DNA from: Progne subis subis
Taxonomy: Eukaryota; Chordata; Aves; Passeriformes; Hirundinidae
Direction: 5' to 3'
Length of the DNA stretch: 64,000 nucleotides
Assembly: GCA_022316685.1 (NCBI GenBank)
Contig: JAKJHU010000067.1
Span: forward strand, 1,736,001 to 1,800,000
Shown here: one piece after another, positions 48,512-58,572 of the stretch
Layout of the letters: the number at the start of each line of letters is the position of its first letter
Numbering within the stretch: the stretch's first letter is position 1
Notes under the pieces: generated by a model
Told to the model about the DNA's origin: nothing
What the model saw: the letters and a program-made list of their open reading frames with translations, nothing else
The model's database searches: none
Position numbers and translations under genes: made by a program

Positions 48512-49133
48512 AGAATTATACAATGGAGTTTTGGAAGGAATCTCTGGAGAACATCTAGTCCAGTCCCTCTGCTAAAGCAGTTTCACCTAGATCAGGTTGC
48601 ATCTAATGATGTCCAGATGTGGTTTTGAGTATCTTCAGAGAAGGACACTCTGGAACCTCTCTGGTCAGCCCATGACAGTGCTTAATCATCCTCAGAGTAA
48701 AGAAATTTTTCCTCATATTTCCTTGTACAGGTGGAACTCTCATAAGAGAGATCATCTGGTCACCTAATCTTCATCCCTACCCCCCATGTCTCTCAGGTAC
48801 TGAAGAGCCCAGAACTGGACACAGCACTCCAGATGTGCCTTGCCAGGATTGAACAGAGGGGCAGGATCAGCTCCCTTCACCGGCTCACCAATGCTCTTCC
48901 TAATGCACTCCAGGATGCCATTGGCCTTCTTGGCCACAAGGACACTGCTGTCTCACAGACAGCTTGTTGTCCACCAGGACCCCCAGGTTCTTGTCTGCAG
49001 AGCTGCTTTCCAGCAGATTGGATCTTACTCTTCCCCAGATGCAGGAGCCTGCACTTACTTTTTGTTGCACTTCAGACAGTTCTTCTCCACACAACTCTGT
49101 CCTATCCAGGTTTCACATGAATGACAGCACAGT
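48512..49133 (-). mobile_element. CR1 LINE 3' portion, ~620 bp, sense on - strand
   Basis: The left edge has a degraded octamer-like 3' end (ACAGAATTATACAATGG), then GGAAGGAATCTCTGGAGA...CATCTAGTCCAGTCCC, the CR1 3' UTR tail. Further right are the ORF2 C-terminal landmarks in reverse, including AAGAGCCCAGAACTGGACAC and GCCATTGGCCTTCTTGGCC. The minus-strand translation at 48900-49094 contains SSSADKNLGVLVDNKLSVRQQCP, the conserved CR1 block (LAEKDLGVLVDNKLTMSQQCA). The frame is interrupted elsewhere. Similarity ends near 49133 with a GACAGCACAG block. Confidence 0.9.
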
Positions 49134-50038
49134 CCTAAATCATTAAATCCTGTTACCATATTTTAGTGCTTACCTTAGTGAACTCACTTCATGCTTATGA
49201 ATACACATTTCCACTACTTCTGTCAAATTATACACATTATCCAATTATTTTATTGCCTTTTCCCTTATAATTTTATTATTATTATTAATGACAAATTGCT
49301 TTTATGAAATACTAGTAAAACCTGTCTTTTCAAAACCTCTACATAATATTGGATTTTAATTACCTTCTGAATTGTTAGCATTACTTTTATACTTGTCTAT
49401 TCCTGAAGTTTTAAAACACTGAAAAAAGAATAAGGTCTTTAATTTTAAACTGATACTGAAATAATGTATAATTGTTTTCGAACAATAAACTTTCCAGCGT
49501 CTGTCAGAGTATATTTCTGCACTCACACAAGTGTTTGAAAACAAGCTCAAGTCTTTTCTTTTATGTATGTTCTCTGAATTTTTTTATTGTGTGGTATTGT
49601 CTTTATCAGTGATGGCATTGTGGTCCAGTTCAATTTTAGCATTTAGCATCCTTTGTGAATGCAGATGGATGTTAAAACTATGTGCTATGGTACCTCCCTT
49701 TTGTTTGTTGTGGGTCTCTTCAAAGTGCATATGCTTTCATGTATAATAAAACAAACATCTATAAAAAAATAGTTTTACAAATGCACTATTTTTGTCCTAC
49801 ATATGTCTTCTAATTTCATTCAGGCAGACATCAAATTCCTCTTGGTTTGTAGATAATAACTTAAAACTTAAAGCTGTAATGCACCCTCAGAGGACATTGT
49901 GCCTGATAAGAGGAAGTACACTTTTAAATCCTTGGTATACAAAGTCCCTTGCTCCTGTTTACATGTACTATGACTTCCCAGCCAACACTAAAAAAAAACC
50001 TTCTAATGAAAAGCAGTGGAAGTGAACAGTGGCTAACC

Positions 50039-50044
<6 letters not shown>

Positions 50045-50081
<37 letters not shown>

Positions 50082-50118
50082 ACCACAAAAAAACAAACAA
50101 CACCAAAAAAACCCTTAG
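50045..50118. repeat. Poly(A) 36 bp followed by A/C-only tract
   Basis: 36 uninterrupted A, then CACCAC, CAAACAACACC and AAAAAAACCC, again without G or T. Confidence 0.93.
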
Positions 50119-50383
50119 GAAATGCAATATGCAAATCTATTATATGAAAAATCTTATATGTCTGTATGGAAAGCCTATAAAACATCACTGTGTATTCATG
50201 CAGTCAACATTACAATTCATCAAAAAAATAATGGCTTTGTTGGTATGCATTGGTCCACTCAATATGCTGCTGTTGCAACACTTACATGAATGTGACTTGT
50301 TTGGAAAATGAACACAAAAGAACCCCAAGCCCAAACACAACAGAAAAAATTCTCCCCTCACCCCCCATAAAAACCCAACCAAT

Positions 50384-50460
50384 CAACAAAACAAACAAAA
50401 AAACGACGACAACAACAACAACAAAAATTACACAAAACCAAAAAAAACAAAACCAAGCAA
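50384..50460. repeat. A/C-rich low-complexity tract with (CAA)n
   Basis: AAACAAAC units, GACGACAACAACAACAACA, then AAACC/AAAACAAAACC words. It lies just left of the nested LTR pair. Confidence 0.88.
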
Positions 50461-50477
50461 ATGCAGAAAATTCTTAC

Positions 50478-50482
50478 AGCAG
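50478..50482. repeat. Left target-site duplication (AGCAG) of the outer LTR
   Basis: AGCAG immediately before TGTCTTGG; the same pentamer follows the LTR at 51608-51612. Confidence 0.8.
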
Positions 50483-50552
50483 TGTCTTGGTTTTGAAAGA
50501 GGGTTTTCTGCCAAGGAAGGCTAGAGCTTCCCTTGGAATGGAGAATGTAAAC

Positions 50553-50558
50553 CCCCTT
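50553..50558. repeat. Left target-site duplication (CCCCTT) of the nested LTR
   Basis: CCCCTT directly before TGTTGTAATG, repeated at 50922-50927. Confidence 0.85.
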
Positions 50559-50921
50559 TGTTGTAATGCATTAATTGGGTTTATATTTCATTGGATTTGT
50601 AATGTTTTTTCTATGTATTATGTGATCTGTCCTTGCCCAGCAGTGCCCATCCCCCACACTGAGATGTAACCTCTCTTCCCCTCCCACTTCTCCCTGATTG
50701 GGTGGTGCCTCTGGGCCCTGCCTCTGGGCCCTGCCCCCTGGGGTAAAAAGCCATGGTGGGGGAGGGGCCGGGGCTCTCTGGAATTGGCGAGTCATTGGGA
50801 AAGGTCTTCAGCAAGCAGAGCAGGACTTGAGAATAAAAGCTGTAATATTCCACCCGGTGCTAGAGAGCCAGACTCTTACTTTTGCCATTGGCTGCCGTCT
50901 AGTCTCGTGGGGAATTCTACA
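50559..50921 (+). mobile_element. Nested 363-bp solo LTR, + orientation
   Basis: The element begins TGTTGTAATG, ends AATTCTACA and is flanked by a perfect 6-bp duplication CCCCTT. Removing the element and one duplication rejoins the outer LTR sequence (...AATGTAAACCCCCTT-CCC...). It has the plan of a compact LTR: an inverted CCAAT box (ATTGG, 50697-50701), a TAAAAA TATA-like box at 50744-50749 and AATAAA at 50832-50837. U3 is about 215 bp, R about 80 bp and U5 about 65 bp. A 15-bp unit (TGCCTCTGGGCCC-like) is duplicated in tandem at about 50706-50735, just upstream of the TATA box. A 6-bp duplication is usual for beta/alpharetrovirus-type (ERVK) integration. ORFs of 74-95 codons here have no viral motif. 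Confidence 0.85.
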
Positions 50922-50927
50922 CCCCTT
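50922..50927. repeat. Right target-site duplication (CCCCTT) of the nested LTR
   Basis: Identical to 50553-50558, directly after the LTR end ...CTACA. Confidence 0.85.
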
Positions 50928-51607
50928 CCCTTCAAATTATTATAATTTTCCAATTAGGGCCTCTCAGGCAAAGATATGGGAATAGGAGTAACAGTTCTTT
51001 ACTAGGAATATTAAAAAAAAAAAGGAAAATTCAAATGTAGTAGTACAAAAAAAGAAAAAAAACAAGCAAGGACGCAAACAAAGATCCTGGAAAAAACTTT
51101 GACAGAGTCAGGGATACCACCTGGCATCCTGTTGGTCAGTGTGCTGGAAGCAGTCCAAATAAGTCCTCCTGGAGTAACACATATGCTTCTGTGGAGTAGA
51201 GATGGTCCTGTACAAAGTCCAGTGGTGACGAGAGGGGCCCAGTTCTCCTCCTGGAATCCAGTGGAAAAACCAGATACCTTGTGTTCTTCAGTCCCAGTTT
51301 TTATCTAGCTAGGAACAGTTGGCTGCTCCCCCACTGCGAGGAGCATCTCACAATGGGATGATGGAATGTGTTGTGTCCTGTCATTGGTGGGCCCTAATGG
51401 CCCATTATCAGAAAATGTCCCCCTGGAGGATGGAGTGGTGGTGAAAGAGACAAGAAACACTGCCCCACCTGGATTTAATGGCTGGGCCGTTATCAGAAAG
51501 CATCCACCCCCCTCCCCCCTGGAGTTACAAGGATAAAACATCTCCCAAAGAATAACTTTCAACAGATGAAATAGAATACACATTTTTAGGTTACATAATC
51601 CAATACA

Positions 51608-51612
51608 AGCAG
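51608..51612. repeat. Right target-site duplication (AGCAG) of the outer LTR
   Basis: AGCAG directly after CCAATACA, matching 50478-50482. Confidence 0.8.
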
Positions 51613-53130
51613 CAAACCAACAAAACCTCAAAAAACTGGGTCTGAGCAAGCAGATAAATTTTAACCAAGAATTTTACTTTTTAGAGATAAAAGCTATAGG
51701 TTTGAAGTCCGAAATACGTATCTGTTCTTATCCTCCAAATAAACAGCAAGTATCCCAAGAATAAATAGAAGATATAAAAAAATCTCACTAACGGGATAGA
51801 AACCACTGAAATGCAAATTCTGAGTCCACTAAAGCATCAGAGATTGAAGCAATAAATGTGGTTTTTCTGCAAGCACTGTTTGCAGAGAATTTACTGATTC
51901 CCAGTGTTTAATGATGTCTGCTTGGATTGTCTGTTTTCTTACTATGGTCAACAAATAAGATTTTAAAGATTGCATGCAGTACACGTATATTATTAAATCA
52001 AAATTAAATTTAGGCATGTTCTTGCTAGATGTCTTTGTAAGATGTCTTAGTTAAGATTAAATGGAGCAACTGAGCAGAAGACTTTAATAATCAGACAGCA
52101 GTCCAAATAACACTTTCATTTGCTAACTTTGTGATGATTTTAGTACTGAGTACTCCTGCAGTTAATCCTTCCTGAATTCTTTAAAAAATATTGTTAATAA
52201 AACATTATTTGATTTGACTGGTTGGTATATAGAATAGAGAGCACAAAGACTACACTGAAATCCAGAAATTTATAGTATTTAGAATCTAGTCCAAGTATCA
52301 CTTAAGTATATTTTGTAAGAAAGGAATACAACTATCTCTATGATGCAATCCATTTATAATAATAAGAAGAAATAGAAAAAAGAGATATATTTCAAAGGTT
52401 AAGAATCTATAAACAAGTTCCTTGCTTGGAATGAAGACCATTATCTGTAGAGACAAATAATCATAGTGCATATGTTTCTGTGTGATAGTATTATTCAGTG
52501 TACTGGATATTATTAGGCACAAAACTACATCTGCTCTTTAAATGTTTCAAATATATATCTGTGCCTATAATGTCTCAAATAAATTTCTTCTCTGTATTGT
52601 AATTTTATAAATTAAACTTGCTTGATCTTAAAATTACCGGGGCTTACATTTTTTGTTTCTGCATTACTAGATCTACTAGATATAGGAATCTAAAAAACTG
52701 TAAATGGCTGAAGGGTTTCCATTTTTTTTTTTATTTTTTTTTTTTAATTGTCTTAGAAATATTACTTGCATTCACAGGGATAAATCCGTACAGATTTCTT
52801 TTGTTGTTTATATCGAGTTTAGACATTGCATTTGCATTTAATTGTGTGTTCTATCTATATACATGCAAGAAGAATTATATTCCTTCCACAGAATTCCTGT
52901 GAGAAATACACTCTCATTTCACTTCCCAATAAATGAAGAAAGGAAAGAAGATACACAGGTTCATCATTCTTCTTCATATTTCTGCACAAACATGTCTGTC
53001 TCCTTTGAAGAACAGCAAATGTGAATATACATATTTTATCCTTGTTTTTCAATAGCACACTGGTATTCAAAGTATTCAAAGATCATGTGGGACAAAATAA
53101 ATAAATTTATTGTTTCTGAGAAGGTTCAAA
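51613..53130. other. Unique AT-rich DNA, no gene seen
   Basis: No exon or transposon recognised. A T-rich run lies near 52721-52745. ORFs of 60-94 codons have no recognisable domains. Confidence 0.55.
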
Positions 53131-53814
53131 CTGGTTTGGGGAGAGTGGAAGAATATGTTTACCTGTAATGGTAAAGTGCTCCACAGAGTCAAAGTCTCTG
53201 CATAAAATATTTCCTGGACTTCTGCAGTGTGCTGGTCCCTGGACCATGCACAGAGGTATATTCACTCCCTTGTAGAGTGTGAGGCCCTTGACTGCCTCAG
53301 TTAGCAGTGCCTCCTCCCCTGGGAAGTCTCCTTAAGAGATTTCCTAGCTCATGGTGAGCAAAGTGTGTCAAATCCCTGAGCCTTTGCAACATTATGCTAA
53401 TATGTTACTCCTCATTGGTTAGTTTCCCAGTTCCTTATTTTCATCCCTCCTGATTGGTTCCTTTTTGGATCCTTTCCCAGATTGGTCCGTTTCCCAATTC
53501 CTTTCCCCATTGCCGAAGTTGTGAAACCCTGCTCCTGGCTACCCGATATAGTCACTCTCCCCTTGGGCTGTCTGGCTCTTTCCACTCCAGACCTCATGGG
53601 TTAAAGAAGTTCTCCTGGAGATCGGAAAGACCCTGTCTCACTGTTTTTACTCCTGCATTGCCCGGAGTGGCAAGCACAGCTCTGCTGCTCAGGCAGCTTC
53701 ACAAAAGAAGCCTAATCACTCTATGCCTGGGAGTGCCTGTGTCTATGTCAATTTAGGCATCTTTTTAGAGACGCTTCTGACAAGGAAGGTTGCGGCATCT
53801 TCACCACCGGACCA
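53131..53814. mobile_element. Unclassified repeat, probable LTR
   Basis: A balanced-composition block with three ATTGG (inverted CCAAT) boxes at 53405-53490 in near-repeated TGATTGGTTCC/AGATTGGTCCG settings. A mildly TATA-like GATATAG lies near 53545, and a GGTTGCGGCATCTTCACCACC block near the right end. Clustered CCAAT boxes ahead of a TATA-like element are typical of an LTR U3. I could not resolve TG...CA ends or a TSD. The 100- and 117-codon ORFs at 53454-54076 carry no known motif. Confidence 0.4.
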
Positions 53815-54085
53815 GACCACGACACTGCACCATGGGTCCTCCCCAAAGATTGCAGCCCTTCATGAACTGCTTCTTCATAGCACTTTCAACAGGATACAAA
53901 CCCTCAGGAGTAGATTTTCCAGTGTTGGTCCCCCATTGACCACAGGTACAGTTAGTAAACCAGCTCCTTCATGGACTCCTCTCCTCAGGCAGCAGCTTCC
54001 TTCAGGGCGTGCCTACCTGGTCCAGGGTAGAGTTCCCCATGGGCTGCAGCAGAGATTTCTGCTCCACTCTGAGTAATAGGTGGAC
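53815..54085 (-). mobile_element. Fragment of the avian ERVL-like LTR, internal part, - orientation
   Basis: Repeated short blocks of the type TGCAGCCCTTCATGAACTGC and CCCATGGGCTGCAGC alternate with CTCCTTC/CTGCTCC words. This is the characteristic internally repetitive U3/R of the same LTR type seen at 16113-16943 and 63140-63688, but in reverse. Both ends are missing. Confidence 0.55.
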
Positions 54086-54099
54086 AAAAAAAGAAAACC

Positions 54100-54215
54100 A
54101 CCTTGCTCTGGGACTTGTTGAACCTCATGAGGTTCTCATGGGCTCAATCCTCAAGCTTGTCCATGTCAACTGCACTGATCAACTTCATGCCATCTGAACA
54201 CCTGTTGATGATGTT
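54100..54215 (-). mobile_element. CR1 LINE scrap, sense on - strand
   Basis: TTGTTGAACCTCATGAGGTT, a CATGGGCTCAATCCTCAAGC block and CTTGTCCATGTCAAC correspond in reverse to the CR1 ORF2 block RWAHVNLMRFNK and its neighbours, with a short internal deletion. It abuts the LTR fragment on its left. Confidence 0.65.
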
Positions 54216-54500
54216 CTCTGATCACCTATCCTTGCCTCGCCTGGCCCAGCATTTCTTTCTTACTTCTCAGTAGAGGAAGAGATTCTTGCTTAGTCATGCC
54301 AGTTCCAGCCTGCCTTACTTTTTTTCCTACACACCAAGATAGAGAGCTCTTAAACTCTAAGAAAAGTGGCCTTAAGTCGTTGCCACCTTTGGCCAGCCCC
54401 TCTGTCCCTAAAGACAGTTACCCATGGGTTCTCATTCACCAGCTCTTAAGGAGATGAAAGTTCATTCTTACAAAATTCAGGGTCTTGACTTTACTTCTAT
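54216..54500. other. Repeat-like sequence of unknown family
   Basis: Balanced composition continues to about 54480, then the sequence returns to AT-rich unique DNA. It may be a further LTR piece, but nothing specific was recognised. Confidence 0.3.
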
Positions 54501-56055
54501 CTAGGATCACCAAGCTCACTTCAAATGTCATAATACACAGAAACTTGTTAGTCATTTCCACATTTATTATTCATCCAATATATAAGAAATAAAATAACAA
54601 GAAATTATAAGTCTTATTTTTGTTTGTTGGAAAAATAAGTGCAGATAGCTACCAAAAGGATTTTCTTTTTTCTGATCCTGAGCTCTTGGACAGCATTTGC
54701 TTCTAGTTGTAACGTTAAGGACTAAGGACAGTAGAGGTAAAGGACTTGCAACACATCTCTGCTCTCAGTGTTTCCTGATAGATAAATACAGATCTTGCAA
54801 GAGGTTATGTTAACTTTTTTGAGAGAAGTGTTTCATAATATTTTACTGACGTATTAACCTTTTCCCAAACAATGTATAGGGAGAATACTTGTTGACTTGG
54901 GAAAACAGAGCAATAGTTTAGCAAGAAGATAAAGACTTAAGTGCCTAAAATTTGACAAAACTATTTCTTATGGGTCACTCTCTAGCTCCCATCAAATAAG
55001 TGTTAGTAACATAATGCAGTAAAATTTCTAAATTTTGACATATTTAAGAATTTGATATGACAGCAAATTAACATCCTGAAAATATACAGTTAGATGTAAA
55101 ACACACTACAGAAATCCATGCTAATAATAAAGTAAATATTATTTTCCTATTCATATTCTTTCCAAAATTACAGACAGCTGAGAAACTTAGAATATCATGT
55201 TTTTCACCTGCTTATGGATATATATACATATATATATATTTATTTTATTTTTTCCCCCCCTCATTTCCTCCCTGTGCAACTTCTATATTCATGCATGGCA
55301 TTCTTGCTATGACTAGGTTGAAATATTTTATCTTTAATTGATTATATGGCTTGCAGTATTCAGAAATTAATAGCCTTAGTGTTCTAAGGAAAAAGTAAGA
55401 TTCTGAATGCTGCCTCTACTTAGATGAACAGTTTTACTTTAGGGACAGTAAAGCGGACAGTAAAGCAGTTCTGAAGCAGGCTTCTTTCTTATCAGAAATT
55501 GATTCTCTACAATTTTTTATTTTTTTTTTCTCTGAGATTCCTTGGCCACAGCAATTATACAGGAGCCAATTTAATGATTCCGAATTGTAGAAAAAGAAAA
55601 TTAATCATATAGATTATATTTTAGAATTCACACAATAAAATAAAATAAAATCCATTTAATTGTCAAAATTGAGCCAGTGTAAATTCTTTAGTACTCCAAA
55701 TTGGTGGATTATAAATTTACCTTTTGGTCTTAATAAAACCCATTTTGAAATGAATGGTAGCAATTACAAGGTCAGTCTACGTGACTCACTGGATGATTTT
55801 GAAGTTAATAATCACATATTTATGCAAATGGATTGGCTGATTAAAAATACAATAAAACATATGAAAAATAATGAGAATTATTGTTAATTTATGGAATTTA
55901 TTAAGCTAAAATAACTTCATTTTAATCATATTCTTACCCCATTCAATTTGTGTCTGTGGTTTTGAAGTAATTGGCATTTTTGTTATGCTTTTTTGTTCTT
56001 GCTTCAGTCCCTGGTATAGTAATGGAATAAGTCTTATAAACTATTACAAGCCAAA
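54501..56055. other. Unique AT-rich DNA, no gene seen
   Basis: No exon or transposon recognised. A TA-rich run lies at about 55218-55242 followed by a T/C run, and a 12-bp GGACAGTAAAGC unit is duplicated in tandem near 55442-55467. Confidence 0.55.
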
Positions 56056-56705
56056 TGAAGGAAATGTTTGGGAAAAGCCAGCACAGATCTACCAAAGGCA
56101 AATCCTGCCTGACTAACCTGATCACCTTCCACAATGAAGTAACATTTTTCTTTCCACATCAAAGGTATGGTAGATTGTTTAACTAGACTTTCAGTAAATT
56201 ATTCCACACTGTTTTCCTCAGCTTCCTTCCTCCTAGATAAACTGGCAAGATAAAAAATGAATATATAGCCAAGTGGTAGAGTATAGACCTGAAAGCTGAA
56301 AATTGGAGTATGGACCTTTTGACTTAAAAGGGTTTTAGTTAGTTGTTACCCAGCTGATAGCAAAGTATCAGTACTGGATATTATTTTACATCTTCATTGA
56401 CATCACAACCTTGATGATAGGTTAGGACAGAGGCTGAGAGAACTTCAACTCTGCTCCAGAAAGAGAAGGCTCAGCAGAGGCTTTATCAGTATGTTAAAAA
56501 ACTGGATGAGAGGGAATGAAAAGAAGGAGACAGGCTCTTCTCAGTAGTGTGCACTACTAGGGCAAGGGCTGATCGAGAACAGAGGAAATAATTCCATATG
56601 AACATGAGAGAATATTTTTTTGGTTGTGAAAGTAGTCAAACTGTATAGGTTGTACAAATAGGCCGTAGGATCTCTATCTGTGTCCAAAAGGCTGACTGCC
56701 TTAAA
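56056..56705 (+). mobile_element. CR1 LINE with an internal deletion, sense on + strand
   Basis: In order on the plus strand are the STKGKSCLTNLITFHNEVT motif of CR1 reverse transcriptase (from about 56088), a TFSKLFHTV block (usual DFSKAFDTV), a SVLGPVLFN-like block near 56370, then a jump to ORF2's C-terminal RLRELQLCS-like block. An RLFSV block, an FHMNMREYFF block (usual FHLNMRKNFF) and the 3' UTR start follow. The missing segment between about 56400 and 56420 is an internal deletion. Stops and frameshifts are throughout. The 3' tail is lost where an ERVL LTR begins. Confidence 0.82.
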
Positions 56706-56714
56706 AGAGACTGG

Positions 56715-57201
56715 AAGATCTTGCCAATGTTTCCTGTTGCTGAAAAATGCTTGCACAATGTTAAGCTGTTTATTTCTCACACAGTGAGTAGTCTCGGTAT
56801 GGACAAGAAGGTGGAAGGGGCACTGCTGGGTCACCTGACCTAAGTTTGCCAAAGAAATATTCCTTATCATATGATGTTGTGCTTGGCAATAAAAGTTCAA
56901 GGAAATGAGGAGGAGACAGACATTACTGGTTATGGCACTTGTCTGTCTAAGAAGCTATTACACATGCTCTTGCCATTCTTTCTAAGGAGTCAGTAGTAAA
57001 CATCTGCCTATCAATGGGTTGCACTGAATATATATATATATTTAATCTGTTAGTTGTTTGTGTGTGCATCTCTTGCTTCTCCTGTGAAACTATTGTTAAC
57101 ACAATCTATAAGTCTTTTCATGTTCCCTCAGTTATCTCCCTCTGCTACGGGGGAGAGGACTGAGTAAGCAGCTGTGTGTGTCCACAGGGTCCACCCAAAG
57201 C
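56715..57201 (+). mobile_element. Old ERVL LTR, most of the element, + orientation
   Basis: Recognisable ordered blocks are CTGTTGCTGAAAAATGCTTG (usual TTATTGCTGAGCAGTGCTT) at ~56733, TTGCCAAAGAAATATTCCTTA at ~56845, CATATGATGTTGTGCTTGGC (usual CATATGACGTCATGCTCAGT), an AATAAAAG-like TATA position, AAACTATTGTTAACACAATC near 57090 (usual AAACTGTTCTTATCTCAACC), and GGACTGAGTAAGCAGCTGTGT at the U5 end. Its first ~100 bp cannot be seen. It is adjacent to a CR1 and has no matching second LTR. Confidence 0.72.
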
Positions 57202-58183
57202 CCACTTCTTGGCACCTAGTGGAGGTGTTGAGGGACTCCAGATAATGATAGTTTTGTTTGGAGTGTGCTACGTTACATCTATAATTACAGCTGTCCAGAT
57301 TTTTATTGGTAGGGTCCTTAGATTAGTCACAGTGCTTGTTTGTTTTACTTTGCATTGGAATCTAGAGCTTTTTAGTGTCTGCTTTCAACTGTACAAACAG
57401 CAATAATAATACTTCTGCTGGAAATGTTTTGTTATATTTTACGTGATCTCTATCTGCCAGTTCAGATATGCACAGGTTTCCTCCAAATCCAGTATCTAAT
57501 TTGTCAGACTCAAAAAATGTCTCCCCTATCATCTCATCTCAATGAACATAAAACAGCTTCACATGGACAAATAAAAGAATAAAGCCTGAATTTAATTTGT
57601 ATTTATCATACATTTTATTAAATTTTTCATTTTTATAATCTTTCTTATGAAACTGGTAATGAAATATCACTAGTCATGGTTTTATTTTTCAGTTAAATTT
57701 TATATCCTGGATTGATTTAGAGTAATTACTTCTTGCTAAAAGTTAAGTGTTCAGGATAAACTAGTCATCAAAGGTCTCTTCATGATCCATGAAAGGAAAT
57801 ATCAATTTCCAGAGGCAATTAATCTCCTATTAAGATTTATATCATGCACATAAGAAAGTTCCCCTATGGATGAGACAATTTACGTCCATGAATGGTAAAA
57901 CAAACCTAGCACATGATGTGAATTTAAGATCTTGTATGTAGATACTGGAATACAGGCAAGATAAATCACCACGCATCTTGCACCTACCCATTTGGCCTTT
58001 CTTTCCTTCAGGATGCCATTTGTAGTTTAAGCATACTTTGATTGACCTGCCTGTTATAAATGTTGAGGTGTTTTGAAACTTGTGTAAAGGTAATTTATTA
58101 ATTTGTTTAAATTTACAAGAACTTTATTTAAAATTATTTAAGTAATAAAAGAAACTGAACAACCAGAGTAGCAAAAACAGTAA

Positions 58184-58207
58184 CAACAACAACAACAAAG
58201 CCAGGGA

Positions 58208-58238
<31 letters not shown>

Positions 58239-58296
58239 CAAAAACAAAACAAAAACAAAAACAAAAACAAACAAACAAAAAACCAAACAAAAAACC
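58184..58296. repeat. (CAA)n then (CAAAA)n / (CAAA)n compound microsatellite
   Basis: About five CAA units, a short spacer, then roughly 90 bp of CAAAA, CAAAAA and CAAA units ending in CCCC. The FVLFC-rich minus-strand ORFs over it are artefacts. Confidence 0.93.
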
Positions 58297-58548
58297 CCAC
58301 CATCACCACCACTGGGGTTTTCTAGAGGTCGTAATTTATTTTGAATCACAAATTTTAGCAGCTGCCAGTTAAGCACAGAAAGAATAGACAGGTCTCAGCA
58401 GTAATATTGTGCAGGGATGAAAGTAATCACTCCATCCACCACTGATGGTTCTTAATCATTCACAGTCATTAAAACCTCTAGTATCTATCTGGTAGATAAA
58501 ATACCTGATAGAAGTATGGCTGAAATAACTCAAAATGGCTTTCAACAT

Positions 58549-58572
58549 TAAAATAAATAAATAAATAAATAA
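58549..58572. repeat. (ATAA)n microsatellite
   Basis: Six near-perfect ATAA units. Confidence 0.9.

Larger units (their letters stand above)
49134..50477. other. Unique AT-rich DNA, no gene seen
   Basis: No exon or transposon recognised. The ORFs crossing 50045-50127 are poly-lysine/phenylalanine artefacts of a poly-A tract. The last ~80 bases are A/C-rich low-complexity sequence. Confidence 0.55.
50483..51607 (-). mobile_element. Outer solo LTR, - orientation, interrupted by a younger LTR
   Basis: The left end is TGTCTTGG and the right end is CCAATACA, with 5-bp duplications (AGCAG) on both sides. The span is 1125 bp, of which 363 bp plus a 6-bp duplication belong to the nested element, leaving ~756 bp of LTR. 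The orientation is inferred from similarity to a common passerine ERV LTR. Read on the minus strand, an ATAAAAA TATA-like box lies at 51298-51304, with U3 to the right. Landmarks seen in plus orientation are TTTTCTGCCAAGGAAGGC, GGGCCTCTCAGGCAAAGATA, AACAGTTCTTTACTAGGAAT and GGCATCCTGTTGGTCAG. Internal ORFs, including the 114-codon minus one at 51305-51649, are not retroviral proteins. No gag/pol adjoins, so it is a solo LTR. Confidence 0.85.

Noticed and set aside
53454..54076. 100- and 117-codon plus-strand ORFs
   Set aside because: They lie across LTR-like and LTR sequence with no coding motif.
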